Source: Chondrilla cf. caribensis (Eukaryota > Porifera > Demospongiae > Chondrillida > Chondrillidae). From it: a DNA stretch of 64,000 nucleotides. This document shows, piece by piece, positions 14,211-28,352 of the stretch. Below the pieces are notes generated by a model. The model saw only the letters and a list, made by a program, of their open reading frames with translations, ran no database searches and was not told the DNA's origin. The stretch's first letter is position 1. Every line of letters begins with the position of its first letter. The position numbers and the translations under genes were made by a program. The DNA lies in contig OZ026548.1 of NCBI GenBank assembly GCA_964020155.1, forward strand, positions 6,301,397-6,365,396, in the 5' to 3' direction.

Positions 14211-14551
14211 ATGGACGCTAAGAAGCAACAGGAACTTTTCTCGGAAATGGAGATAGAAATGATGACCGATCTTTATACGAGGTTGAACGAACCGTAATCG
14301 ATGTTATATTTAGAATATATTTTGAAACACTTTTTTTCATTTCGTTCAGACTTACATCCTCGTGCCAGAAGAAGTGCATCTCACCCAAGTATCACGAAGG
14401 CGACCTCACTAAAGGCGAGTCCATATGTCTGGACAGGTGCGTCGGCAAGTTCATGGAGATCCACGACAAGATAGGGAAGAAGCTGACAGAGATGTACATG
14501 CAAGACGAAGCACTAATGAAACAACTACAACAACAGCAACAACAGAAATGA
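14211..14551 (+). CDS. TIMM10: Mitochondrial import inner membrane translocase subunit Tim10
   Basis: Small Tim chaperone of the mitochondrial intermembrane space that carries hydrophobic carrier proteins to the TIM22 complex together with Tim9. Two exons (14211-14281 and 14350-14551) join in codon R to give [12 protein letters not shown]. The twin CX3C motifs are present as CQKKC and CLDRC, and [14 protein letters not shown] is almost identical to human TIMM10. The C-terminus is Gln-rich ([10 protein letters not shown]). About 90 residues, the normal length. Confidence 0.95.
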
Positions 14552-14716
14552 CATCCTTGTACTTCTCGTATTCATCGTGCATGTGTGTTTTATGTAGTAA
14601 TATACACAAATCAACCAACAATAACCACATGGCAATAACAGCGTCACAATAGAAAAAGCGATAACATGATGTCATTTACAATACAGGAGGTTGTCATGGT
14701 GATGCTACGGAGTGCA

Positions 14717-14770
14717 TCATAAAAAGTACTCTGGTATTGGCTTCTTGGCTGGCTCCCCCCTCACCTCCTG

Positions 14771-14816
<46 letters not shown>

Positions 14817-16622
14817 TTATAGATAGATATAGATATAGATAGATAGATAGATGGACAGAGTTAATTTATCACTGATCCAATTAACGTCTCTCTCTCTTCC
14901 AAATCCCAAGAATCGGTCATCTAGTAAGGGATCACTGATTCTTGAGTATCGCTTCACTGCTTCAATACACCGGCTAGATGCTCCCTTAGACGACAGGTTA
15001 ACAAGCACATGTACTCACACTTGGGGCAGATGCTCCCTTAGACAACAGGTTAACAAGCACATGTACTCACACTTGGGGCAGATGCTCCCTTAGACGACAG
15101 GTTAACAAGCACATGTACTCACACTTGGGGCAGATGCTCCCTTAGACGACAGGTTAACAAGCACATGTACTCACACTTGGGGCAGATGCTCCCTTAGACG
15201 ACAGGTTAACAAGCACATGTACTCACACTTGGGGCAGATGCTCCCTTAGACGACAGGTTAACAAGCACATGTACTCACACTTGGGGCAGATGCTCCCTTA
15301 GACGACAGGTTAACAAGCACATGTACTCACACTTGGGGCAGATGCTCCCTTAGACGACAGGTTAACAAGCACATGTACTCACACTTGGGGCAGATGCTCC
15401 CTTAGACGACAGGTTAACAAGCACATGTACTCACACTTGGGGCAGCTTCAAATATTGTGAATTCCTGCTTGAGGTCTTCATCCAGTTCCAAAATGGCCGC
15501 CACATTACCACACCTGTAGCAGTAGTTGGGGGCAGACCAGACTGTGAGGACAGTCTTGTTGAAGTGCCACTTGAACCCTTCCATCACAAGCTGATGTGCT
15601 CGGCAGATGACATCAATGGCATTGGTATCGTTGAACTTGGACACTATATCAGAGCCAAAGAGAAACCCTGCTCCTCTCGGGCTTTGACCCCACCCTTCTA
15701 TTTCATCGGGATCAGACCAGAGAAGATCACACATTGGCCCATCATGTGGTACTTCCTGTTTACGATCAATGGTCCTTATTTGGTCAAGGGTATTGATAGC
15801 TGGAGACAGACCACCATGTACACAGAATATCTAATAGAAAACATCAACAATAGTTCAAAGGTGATGGCTGATGGTTATTTGAGGGGCTTGTAATACTGTA
15901 TTACCTTTCCATCAATGATGGCCGATAGACTAAGGTAGTCAAACACCTCGGTGCAGTATCTCCAAACATTGACTGAACCGTACTTCCTCTTGCACTCGTC
16001 ATAGAAACCATAGACTTGGGTTATCTGTCGACTCTCGTGGTTCCCTCTAATCAGGAATATACGGTCCGGATACCTGACCTGGGATTGCAGGGGTGGGGAA
16101 TTTCAAAGGTAAACACTACACACACACAAACATGCACAGACATTGTGTGAGAGAGACTACAGAAAAGCATTTAAAGCTTATAGATACCTTCAGAGCCAAA
16201 AGAAGGAGAAACGTCTCTACACTGTAGAATCCTCTGTCCACAAAATCTCCCATGAACAAGTAGTTCATGTTGGGGACATCCCCTCCTACTTTGAAAAGTT
16301 CCTTCAAATCATAAAACTGGCCATGTATATCCCCACACACCTGGAAGCCAAAGGAAGACTATTACACGCAGTAACAGACACTCTGAAGTAACATTTGGAC
16401 GCACTGTGACCGGAGTATCTATCCTCTGAACATTGCTTTCTTCGGCTAATATTTCCCTAGCCTTTAGGCATAACTGTTTGACTTCTCTCTCGGATATTAT
16501 TTCACAACGACGTAACTGTTCTATTTGACTGTAATAAAGATAGTTTAAATGTCACAACACAGGAGAAACGAGTAAAAGGTTCATCTTTACCGATCCAAAT
16601 CACTTTGACCGTTGAAATCCAT
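14717..16622 (-). CDS. PPP4C: Serine/threonine-protein phosphatase 4 catalytic subunit
   Basis: PP2A-family metallophosphatase acting in DNA repair, centrosome maturation and signalling. Exons on the minus strand: [11 protein letters not shown] (16622-16590), [17 protein letters not shown] to DTPVT, then [16 protein letters not shown] and [11 protein letters not shown] (about 16340-16185), then the exon with [11 protein letters not shown] and [14 protein letters not shown] (16083-15905), then [10 protein letters not shown] through EAAPS (to 15435), and a small last exon 14767-14717 encoding [16 protein letters not shown]. All metal-binding motifs (GDIHG, GDFVDRG, GNHE) and the methylated YFL C-terminus are present. 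[23 protein letters not shown] and the C-terminus fit PP4 rather than PP2A or PP6. The last intron (14768-15434) holds a 52-bp minisatellite that copies the 5' splice site. Confidence 0.95.
14771..14852. repeat. (GATA)n microsatellite
   Basis: Tetranucleotide gata array, slightly interrupted after 14815, directly upstream (coding sense) of the last PPP4C exon. Confidence 0.95.
14972..15446. repeat. 52-bp minisatellite carrying copies of the PPP4C exon end and splice donor
   Basis: About nine near-perfect 52-bp units with phrases cagatgctcccttagacgac and aacaagcacatgtactcac. The rightmost unit overlaps the true exon end: on the minus strand the authentic junction CCCCAAGT/gtgagtac is repeated in every unit. 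The array therefore offers about eight decoy donors with exon context. Confidence 0.96.
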
Positions 16623-16664
16623 TCTAAATGAAGCCCAGTATACGTGACCCTCACATGACTTAAA
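16623..16664. promoter_or_regulatory. Bidirectional promoter, PPP4C / GCN1
   Basis: 42 bp between divergent start codons. The segment contains a near-palindromic tcacatgac-type phrase but no TATA box. Confidence 0.72.
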
Positions 16665-19600
16665 ATGGCGATGGATTCTGCCGCAGCAAAACTTTTCCTG
16701 AGCAATCCGTCAGCTATCAATGCGAAAGGACGTATTGAAGCTATGCAGGCCATCAGAGATGTAACGGATAAGCTGGATCATAAATCAGTAAAAGTTGTTA
16801 TAGTTCAACTAGTTAGAGGTCTTTTTCTGTACAGGTACGTATGCATACGCGATGGAGTGATACCACGCAGATCCGAGTTTACCACGGTGTTTCTGTGTTA
16901 ATTATTCCGATATATTGTAGGGACAAAAAGTCGAAAAATGCTTTACTTCATACATTGGAGAAGGTCCTTATTTGTCACAAGACTGAAGCTGGTAATGTTC
17001 TAGTGAGTGTGTTTGGGAATTTAACTAAAGAAGTAGCCAGCAGGTAGGTGTGTGTGTGTGTTATTGCATGTTTGTGTTTCTTCTTTGCTAACACAAGTCT
17101 CCATCCACTGTCTGCACCCACACATCCATGTGAAGCTTTTCATGAACATATCTATTGACTTCCTTTTAAGGTCTCTCACTGTCAGAGTGGCCATTTCTGG
17201 CTTACAATGGTGTAAAGTGGGTGTGGCAGTCAGCTCCATCACTCCAGACACACCCACTTGGGAGCATTTTGTAAGTCAGGTTGACTTGTCAACCTGGTCC
17301 GGTTTGTGTGTGGTGATTATACCATTACTTACAGGTTATGCACGTGTGTGAACTGTACTGGTTTGTGGTCTCCAATGGCAACAAGAAACATGTCATGGCT
17401 TGTGATAAGATCCTTTCTGCGCTGTTCACTCATGCCCCAATTCCCCAATACCTCGACGTACTGGTAGCTAAGGAACCACATTGTCAGTATCTTGTTGTAG
17501 CAAGCAAAATCTGTAGTTTGTCCAAGGAACAGGAAATAGTGGCAAGATACACTGATCAATTGGTGGCCATGTTTCTATCAGTGGTGATCACTAATAAAAC
17601 AAAAATATCAACACGAGTTGTGGTATGTTGTTTGCTTAGCACACTATGTCACATGATAATCACATGATTTCTTGTCACACAGACTTTATCTGAACCCCTT
17701 CTCTCCATGGTAACCGAAGATCACATGATAAAGACTATCCAACCAGCTCTGAGGCGGTCACTTCTAAGGAATCCAGAAATTGTCTTGAAATGTAAAGCCA
17801 TTTTCTGTTCACCAGTTCAAGTTAGCGTGAGCTGTCACATCCAATGTTGCAGGTGTATCTGAGATGTTTAGAGTGACAAAGAAGAACCTGGATTGTGTGG
17901 CTGTGGACATGGGGAAAACCTTACTGTCCTGTGTGGACTCCACCCACTCCACACAGCGCATGGATGCAGTTGAAGCCTTTGGTAACTTGGTGAAGAATTG
18001 CACCACTCAGGCTGCACTGGATGGATTGCTTGACCTCACAAGGGAGAAGATGGCCAATGGCAAGAAACTGGGGATTGAACAGAGAAGCTCTATCGTCCAG
18101 AGTAAGGAGAGCTGTCCTGTCATGTTTATCTGGTGTCCTCCTCACCTGTTGCTATGACGCAGTGCAGTATGTCCTATTGTATCTACAATCAATTTCCTGC
18201 CTAGTTATGACTGCTTCCTGTATTTCCAACTATGTAACCCCTTCCTTTAATTGTTTACTTGTTGTAACTACTTCCTGTCTGTTCACCCATGGCACCCCAT
18301 CTCTAGTGTATGGTTTACTAAGTGAGTCCCCAGCCACGACGACTGAGATGGTTAAAGTTTCCCTTGAGGATATCACAAAGGCTATGAATAATGAGAGTAT
18401 GTTGTTGTATCATCACAGCTCAGTGGGTGTGTCCACCACACCTGCCACGCCTTCTTCCTTTAGTGCATGAAACCGTTCTAGTGGCACTCATTCGGGCGGT
18501 GAGAAAATGGCTGACGACAGCTAGCGATGGCATACCTCCTCCTTGTGTGGTCCAGCAGTACAAGGTGCAAAGGTCACAAGTGTTTGATCTCCAATTATTC
18601 ACATGATCATTGTAATATTATAGAAGTTGCTAAGCAGCAAGACAACGACTCTCACAGCTAAATTAGAAGTATACAGTTCACTGACAGAGCAGGTTATCTC
18701 ACTGGAACCATCTTATTTGAGTGAGTTTGAGGAAATGTTCCAGAGTTCACTGAAGAAGCCCCAGGTTGGGACAGTGGGAGAAGCCATCTTGTCAGCTGTG
18801 ACGATCCACAAGAACAGGAAACACCTGAGTGAGTGCTCAAGGGATTCACACCACCCAGCCGTGTCTCTCAGTCGCTGAGGAGCTGTTGTGTCTCCATCCC
18901 TGTGCAGGTGGCCGCTTGGATGCTCTCAATTCTTTTATCAGCAGTGACATTCTGTCCAGTGAGAAGATTGTCTCATCTGTGTCACCTGAAGGTACAAGTC
19001 CCATCTACATAGTGTGTATGTGTGCATATGTGTGCATATGTGTGCATATGTGCATACTGCATAATCATATGGTGTATTTGCATACTGCACTCTCCACCAT
19101 GGTGTGTGCTAGATGTGTTGTTTTGTCACGACCAGTTCTTACAGGTTATTGCCAGCTTTGTGTTGGTGTCTTATCCGAGGAAATCCCTGGTAATAAGGAG
19201 GCGTGGATCTACAATGGGGCGTGTCTCCTAGTATCCCGAGAGTGGCCCGTACGGAGACGCTGTAGAGAACTGCTCAAAGGCATCTTTCTCAATAACAAAG
19301 AAACTTTGTTTTTGTTCATTGACAGAATGAAACACATCCTGGATCAACAAACATTGGAGGTGGGTGTGGTCTTAACACATCCATTCTCATTGTATCAGTG
19401 TTTGTGCTGATGTTAAATCCAGGCCAAGCCCCACCCACTGGAGCCAACAGACGAGAGGTCCAAATCTTCAGCTCCTTTTGTCAAAGAATTCATCCACTGG
19501 TTGTCCTCTCAGAACATATCTTGGGGAGAGGAATTGGCTGTGAAATTGTTCCCTCTGGCTACTCATCCAGCTGCCAGTGAGTGAATCCCTATAATTAACC

Positions 19601-22210
19601 AATTAACTTGTTAATTATTCAAGTTTCTCCTAGATGCCGCCCACCATGGTCTGTGGATCTGTGGAGTCAAGAGACTTGGCATGGACCCCAGCACACTTGT
19701 TGGGGGTAATGCTGTCTCCTTGGTAACAGCTGCTCTGTCCTCCCGCCCCCACACACTTCCTGTTTCTGTTCTCATACATGCTAATGAGTCTGTGGTGGTG
19801 CCATTAGTGATGGAGGAGGTGGTAGGGGTGCTGGGTAGTGAAGAAGCCTTGCATGTTACCCAGGAAGAGGTGGAAATACTGAACACTCCACCCGATCAGC
19901 TTCAGAACAAGTCTCTCTATCAAGAGTGAGGTCGTGCTCAGCCAGTGTGTGTTGCTGTGTCCGTCAGTGCTGTCTGTCTTGACGCAGGTTGATGTCCTCC
20001 CTCACCGGAGGACCGGAGGGGAATATTCGTAAGGAGTCCAAGATGTACAGCGTCCAGGATCAGCGCTGGGATGCAGAGATCAGGGCAGAGATGATCAAGA
20101 AGAAGGTGGATGAGCTGAAGGACAAGGGCATTAAGGAGCTCCTCAAGCTGACCGAGATCAGTAAGAAGCTACGTGATTCAGTCTCCACTTGTCTTGAATT
20201 GGAGGAAGAGACCAGGGTGAAAATGAAGAAAGTGAGTCATTCCTCTGGAACACACTCCTTGTTCCACCCCCTTTTACTAACTGCCACAGGTGCAAGCCGA
20301 TGCTCAGTGGTCCATATCCTGCCTACGTGTCCTCATGGCTAAAACATCAGATATTCTGCTATTGAGGCTTCCCAAACTCATGAATATCGTTATGGAGGGC
20401 CTTGCTTCTCCACTGCTCAATGAATTATTGTCAATTGTGTGGGTAGAAGCCACTAAACTAACACTAAAAAACTCAAAAGAAACAGGTTTGTCTGCACCAC
20501 ATCCATCATGGTGAAATGTCCCTAGCAACACCCATCATGTGCCTAGTAACCATCCTTTCCCATACACTCAGGTGACCTCCTGGGTTGGCTATCCCTCCAG
20601 CTGTTGTATCCCAGTAGTACTTGTGTGGGTCGTCACTGGGACCCCGCCCACCTCCCGGGTGCTGTGGGGAGGGTACTTGACCTCCTGTTGGCTGAGAGTG
20701 CACCAACACTACACTGGTTTCGCCCCGCCCTCCCCTTTGTGAGACACACCCTTCAGGGGTCCAATGTCCCTTGGAGAACACCTGAGATGATCACCCAGTC
20801 AGTTAATGTTATTCATAAGGCAAGCCTCGGGTTGAGAGATTGTCCAGCTGTGAGTACCTTTCCTGCAATGATATTCATGACCTTTGCTATTGCTGAGTGT
20901 TTGGTTGCCAGGGAGATGCCGCTGTGTTTCCTGTTGCCGAGACGCTATATTTAGTGATGCAGCTGATGATGTTGAATGACATCATGTCCCTCTCTGCCAG
21001 TGTTCAGGTATTCTACTTGTTCAAAGGAACATGTCATTTTCTTGAGGTTATCAATAATTAATTCATAATTTTTTTTAGCGAAATATTTCAGAGAGTCTTT
21101 CCCAGCTGTGTCGAGGGATATCAGACATTGGTCCCACCCCCGACATCCTCCAGGTCATGATTGAAGGGTTGTACTCCTCCAACAGGAAGGTCTGCCTCAC
21201 TTCGCTGCATGGACTGTATGAGTTCAGGACTCACTTGGATCAGGATGGTCCAATGAGGGAACAGCTCGTTGCCTGGATACTTGTATGTTGTCATGACAAC
21301 ATTTCTGAAATTGCAACAATGGCAAACAAGTATGCTGTTGGAGTTTGTATTTGTTTGTTTGTTTGTTTATTCTTCTTTGTTTGTTTTTTTTGTTCTTCTT
21401 TATGCCATTTTGACTATAGATTGTGGGAGGAAGTGGGTATGTCCCTCTCATCAGATCTTGGACACACCCTCATCACTGTACTCAGTGGCTCATTGACCCA
21501 CGTGCACGTGGCAGCAGCTAAGGCACTCGGTCAAGTTGTCAAGAGTGAACCCTCATCAAGTCAACAAGTGATACAGACTCTGCTACAAGAATACAATGGT
21601 CTCTACAAGGTCAGCTCCACTGGGTTAATACTTGTGGTAGCCGGTCATGTGACTTTCATGTGACCTCCAGCCTACCACCTTACTCGTATCCCATTGTTAG
21701 ATTCACTACATATATGATAGTGACTGAGCGTGTCTGTTGCACTGGGGGTGGTGTCGTTGCTGACACTCATACATGTAATATGTAGGATTGTACCTGCCCA
21801 GTTGCAACACTCACAAATCATCCTTTGTTTCCACAGAACCTAACTCCTGTTTTGAATGAGGTTGGGAGGGTCATTGGTGAACCACTTCCTGATCCGTGGG
21901 AGGGACGGCTGGGCGTGACACGTGGACTGGAGTACATCGCCCCCTACATCACTGCTGAGGACTCCTCTCTAGTTCTACAGTTCATGGTCCCTCGAGGTCT
22001 GGCCGATAGGCACTGCGATGTCAGGGCTGGCATGCTGGCTGCTTCTCTGGCTGTCCTGAGTGCCCATGAGGAGGCTCTGTCAGGGAAGTTGATGAAATTG
22101 TGTGAGGAGTATCTGTCCAGTGCTTCTGATACCCAAGAGGCTGACCTGGTCCGCCAGTCTGTTGTGGTGTTGATGGGGACTGTTGCTAAGAACCTCAGTA
22201 AAGAAGACCC

Positions 22211-22277
<67 letters not shown>

Positions 22278-25255
22278 CGTGTGTGTATGTGTGTGTGTAT
22301 GTGTGTGTGTGTGTGTGTGTGCTTGCATACATGTGTGTCAACTTAGTGAATGGACATCTTTGGGCCAACATTGCAATGCCCTTAGTCTCCTTGCTTTGCT
22401 TTCAGGTAAAGTCCATTGTTCAGCAATTGTTGGTCAACTTGGACACACCCTCTCAGGAGGTGCAGGAATCCATCAGCAACTGTCTCCACCCCCTCATGCC
22501 CGCTGTGAGGGAGGAGGCTGCTGATATTGTAGCATCTCTTCTGAATAAGGTAAGTTGTGGTAGTGGTCACCAGGTCACATGACTGTCATGTGATGATTTC
22601 TCTAGCTGCTTGAATCCAAGTCATATGCTCAACGCAAAGGAGCTGCCTATGGGATAGCAGGTGTGGTCAAGGGTCTCGGCATCCCATCTCTGAAGCAACA
22701 TTCAGTGATGCAGACGCTCCAAACAGCTATTGCCAACAAGAAGAACTACAAGCATAGGGAGGGAGCTCTCCTGGCCATCGAGCAGCTTACGGTCTCACTG
22801 GGGAGGCTGTTTGAACCTTATGTGGTCAAGTTGCTCCCACAACTGCTGAATTGCTATGGCGATGGGAACCAATATGTCAGAGAAGTGAGTTGGTTATGTC
22901 ACATGTTGGTCACATGCACATTCTCCAAACAACAATGTTGGGATCCCTGGAATGTTGTACGTCCTCCACTTCCTGATAATGTGACATGCATGCTTTCCCT
23001 TCCAGGCAACAGTGCATGCAGCCCGGGCTATCATGTCCAGACTCAGTGGACATGGTGTGAAGCTTATTCTCCCTGACCTTCTGAAGGGCCTGGAGGATGA
23101 CTCTTGGAGAACCAAAGCAGGTGTGTGCAAAGTAGTATGCTGTGTGTGTGTGAGGGAGTGGTGTGTAGTGTGTGTGAGGGAGTGGTGTGTAGTGTGTCTG
23201 AGGGAGTGATGTGTAGTGTGTGTGAGGGAGTGATGTGTGGTGTGTGTGAGGGAGTGATGTGTAGTGTGTGTGAGGGAGTGATGTGTGGTGTGTGGTGTGT
23301 GTTATTGTGTATGGAGTGGTTTGGTAGTGCATGTATATAAGTGGTGTGTGGTGTGTGGTGTGTGTGTTGGTAAGTGTGTGGTGTGTTATGCATGATTGAT
23401 GGGTGTGCAGTGTGTGAGTGTGATAGTGTATTTCTTCTCTGCAGGAAGTGCCGAGTTGCTTGGGGCCATGGCCTACTGTGCCCCAAAGCAGCTCTCCTCT
23501 TGTCTCCCCAGCATCGTCCCCCCGCTGGGGGAGGTGCTCAACGACTCGCATGTCAAGGTACAGCTGGCAGGGACGGAGGCTTTGAAGCAGATTGGATCAG
23601 TCATAAAGAACCCAGAGATACAAGGTGAGGTTACACCTCTCTTCCAGTGACTGTCTTGGTATAATTCACCCAAGTTCGCTGTGTGATATCTCCACAGCCC
23701 TTGTCCCCGTCCTCCTCCGAGGGATAGCCGACCCTAGCTCCCACACTAACACTTGCTTGCAAGAACTGCTGGCAACTGAGTTTGTCCACATCGTTGACGC
23801 CCCCTCGCTGGCTCTGATAATGCCCATACTACAGCAAGCCCTGGGATTAAGGTCCTCTGATGGAAAGAAAATGGCCGCCCAAATAATAGGCAACATGTAT
23901 TCATTGACTGAGCCAAAAGACCTTAGTCCATATCTGATCGGTATTCTGCCTGGTCTGAAGGAGTCGTTGGTGGACCCTGTACCTGATGTTAGGAGTAATT
24001 CTGCTGTGGCCCTGGGTGCCATGGTGAAGGGGCTGGGTGATGAGGCCATGACAGATCTGTTGCCATGGTTATTCTCTACACTTCAGTCAGAGAATTCCTC
24101 AGTGGATCGCCAGGGAGCTGCCCAGGGACTGAGTGAGGTGATTCGGGCACAAGGACCCGAACACCTTCACACAATGATGCCCAAGTTTGTCTTAGCAGTG
24201 ATGAACACAGACGCTCTCCCCCATGTGAGGGACGGGTACTTGATGCTCTTTGTTTACCTCCCTGCTGTGATGGCCGAAGACTTCCTACCTCATGTTGGGT
24301 CCATAATACCATGTATTCTTCAGGTAATGTCATGTGATGGTCACATGACTGGTAACCTACCACCTCAGTTGTATATATTTACATTTGATAGGGATTGGCG
24401 GATGAGAGTGAGTTTGTCCGAGACACCGCCCTGCGGTCGGGTCAGGGGGTGGTGCAGAGATTTGCTGACACAGCAGTGGAGCTGTTCCTTCCAGAGCTGG
24501 AGAAGGGCCTCACGGATGCCAACTGGAGGATCAGGTGAAACCACTATCGTGTATGCCAGTCTACAACTTGACCCCTCCCATGTGCACTGTCACACCCCTG
24601 ACCCCTCCCATGTACACTGTCACACCCCTGACCCCTCCCATGTGCACTGTCACACCCCTGACCCCTCCCATGTGCACTGTCACACCCCTGACCCCTCCCA
24701 TGTGCACTGTCACACCCCTGACCCCTCCCATATATCCTCACAGGTACTCCAGTATTCAGTTGCTAGGAGACCTCCTGTACTGCATATCTGGACTGTCAGG
24801 AAAGATGTCCACGGTGAGCAAGGAGGATGAGAACTTTGGAACAGAAGACGCCAAGCGTCTCATTGTGGAAAAGCTCGGTTATGAGAGGAGAAATCGTGTG
24901 TTCGCTGGTCTGTACATGGGCCGTTCCGACGTGGCCTTGATGGTGCGCCAGATCTCACTGCACGTATGGAAGGTGGTGGTGGTCAACACTCCACGGACAC
25001 TGAGAGAGATTTTGCCTGAGCTGCTCAATCTGGTCCTCCGCTCACTTGTGAGTGATGTGCACGACCGCAGGCAGGTGGCAGCGAGGACGCTGGGTGACCT
25101 GGTGAGGAAACTGGGTGACCGGGTGTTGCCGGAGGTCATCCCGATAATGCAACAGAGACTAGTCAGTGGTTGTGACGAGGAGAGAGAAGGAGTCTGTATT
25201 GGGCTGTCCGAGATTGTCAAGTGCACTGATCCTGACTCTGTGAGTGTGTGTGTGC

Positions 25256-25350
<95 letters not shown>

Positions 25351-25359
25351 TGTGTGTGT

Positions 25360-25422
<63 letters not shown>

Positions 25423-28270
25423 ATGTGTGTGAGAGTATGTGTGTGTTGTTGTGAAAGTTGTTAGGCGTGCTTGGAAAATATGTTGAGGTTTATTAGGACT
25501 ATTTTCGCACACCGTAAATGTAGTTTTGTCAAATAATAGTTATTCAGTGCAACATTTCACCCTTCTCGGGCTTCATCAAGCACAATAACAGTTATTGTGC
25601 TTGATGAAGCCCGAGATATCTCAACATAGTATGTGTGTGTGTGTGACTGTGTGGCCACCGTGTGTAATAAGCCTTGTATTCACACGCACTATCCACCCGA
25701 TATCACTGTTAGGTGGAAGAGTACGCTAGTACCCTGCTCACTCCCATCCGCCATGCTTTGGTGGACCACTCCCCCAATGTGCGGACAGCTGCTGCTGAGA
25801 CATTTAGTAGTCTTCATGGAAGTTTAGGTATGTTGTTAACCCTGGCAGGCTGGCACCTGGTGAGGGGTGAGCTCAGTGAAGTGCGTTTTGTGTTCTTCAG
25901 GTGGGAAGGTGTTGGAAGAGGTCATTCCCCATATTTTGAAGGACCTGGTGAGTGTGTGTGTGGTCATATGACTATCACATGAATTCACGTGATCCTCACA
26001 TGACAGAATAATGAAGAACAGCATGAGTTGGCCTTGGATGCTCTCAAACAAGTAATGAAGCGGAAGAGCAAGGCTCTACTCCCTTACCTTGTTCCCAAGG
26101 TAACCACCACACACAAATCACTGTAAAATCCCCTGAGCTAACTCATGCATGCTGACTCCTCCCACAGCTGGTAACCCCGCCCATCAACACAAAGGCACTG
26201 GCAGTGCTGTCATCCGTAGCTGGAGAGGCTCTTCAACGTCACTTACAGAAAATCATCCCTGCTCTCTTGTCAGCAGCTGAACAGCATGTCAGCGAACCAG
26301 ACCATGAAGTAAGACATGTTGAGTAGCATGTGGCTGGATTAGTTCTTGGATGGGTGTCAGCTCTAGGATACCCAGTACTATAGGTCCTGTACATTTTTTC
26401 ACAATCCCCATGTCACGTCACTAGGTCAGCCATGCAGTTTCACTTTCACAATTCTAAATCTCCAGACTTGATTGTACATTCTTGTGTATATTGCAAATTT
26501 GGGGTGTTAAACCATATTTTGTGTGAATTTGTTCAATTGTATGTTTGTTCACGGTAAACATATATACCTCCCCTTCCAGAGCTGGGTGGCCGCTGAGAAT
26601 GTTGTGTTGAGCTTACAAGATGAACTCTGTGTGTCCGAGTTGATCGATCAACTCATCACTGCTACTAAGGACGTCTCTGTTGCTAGACGACAGACAGCAA
26701 TGAAACTCTTATTCCTACTCTGTAGAGATGGAGAGGTGGATCTCCAGGACCACACCCACAACTTGATTGGCTTCTTTCTCCTGTGTCTGGATGACCCAGA
26801 TGGTGTGACTGTGGACTTTGCATGGGAGGGCCTGGCGGCCATTATCAAGGTATGAACTGTTTGTCGTGAAGGGGCTTCGGGCAACATTCTTGTGGTGCCT
26901 GGTGGCCTAGCACTCTCTCAGTCAGATGTGTGTACAAGCACCAAACACGTGCATACCTTATGGCGTGGCAGGGCTGGTAGTAATATTATTATCACACTAT
27001 GGGAGTGTAAGGCTTAGTGGAGATTGCAAACACTTCTTGCTATTTCCTGCAGTGTCAGGATGCCAAGGACTTGCCTGGTTTTATCTCGAGTGTCCATAGC
27101 TCAACCAAACGGCTGATTCCTGGAATCGGGGGTGCTGACTTACATGGCTTCACAAGGAAAGTGTGTTATATTGCATTACTGTATTGGAACAATGCTTGTG
27201 CACATGGATATGTGGACATAGTGTCTGTACAGCTTGTATGTGGGGGTGTGGTCAAATTACGTAAATATAGGGGTGTGGTCGAATTACGTATATATAGGGG
27301 TGTGGTCGAATTACGTATATACAGGGGTGTGGTCTAATTACGTATATACAGGGGTGTGGTCAAATTACGTAAATATAGGAGTGTGGTCGAATTACGTATA
27401 TATAGGGGTGTGGTCGAATTACGTAAATATAGGAGTGTGGTCGAATTATGTTTATATAGGGGCGTGGTCGAATTACGTTTATATAGGGGTGTGGTCGAAT
27501 TACGGATATATAGGGGTGTGGTCGAATTCCGTATATTATCCTATATAGGGGTGTGGTCAAATTGCGTATATTATATAGGGGTGTGGTCGAATTACGTATA
27601 TTATATAGGGGTGTGGTCGAATTACATATATTATATAGGGGTGTGGTCGAATTACATATATATAGGGGTGTGGTTGAATTACGTATATATAGGGGTGTGG
27701 TCAGATTACGTATATATAAGGGTGTGGTAAGACTATAAAGGGGTGTGGTCAGATTGTATTATGCATGTGATCAGCTCATGCCAGTGTATGGGTGTGATAC
27801 CACCAATGCTACCTGTTCCTAGGGTATTGATCCTGTGCTGGTGATGCTGAAGGAAACACTGTTCAAAGGTTCTCCGGATGAGAGGGAGGAGGCAGCTCTT
27901 GCCCTAACGCATGTCATTAAACTGTCCTCAGTACAAGTGTTGACCACCAAAAACAATGTCATTCAAATTGCTGGTCCTCTTATTCGATTGATCAGTGACA
28001 GGTTTGGTCCTAGCGTCAAGATGGCAACCCTGGATGCACTGATCGAGTTGATTGAGAAGGTAGGCTCCTCGGCCAAGTCCATATTCCCCCAGCTACAGAC
28101 CTCCTATATCAAAGCCCTCAGTGAGGCCAGCCCTGGAGTGAGGCAGAGAGCCAGGAAGGGCTTGGTTGGAATGTCACCTCATGCATTGCGTATTGACCCT
28201 ATCTATAATGAGATTCATAAGGGTATCAAGAATAATGAAGATGCAGCTGTTAGGTGAGACTCTCTGTGTG

Positions 28271-28352
<82 letters not shown>

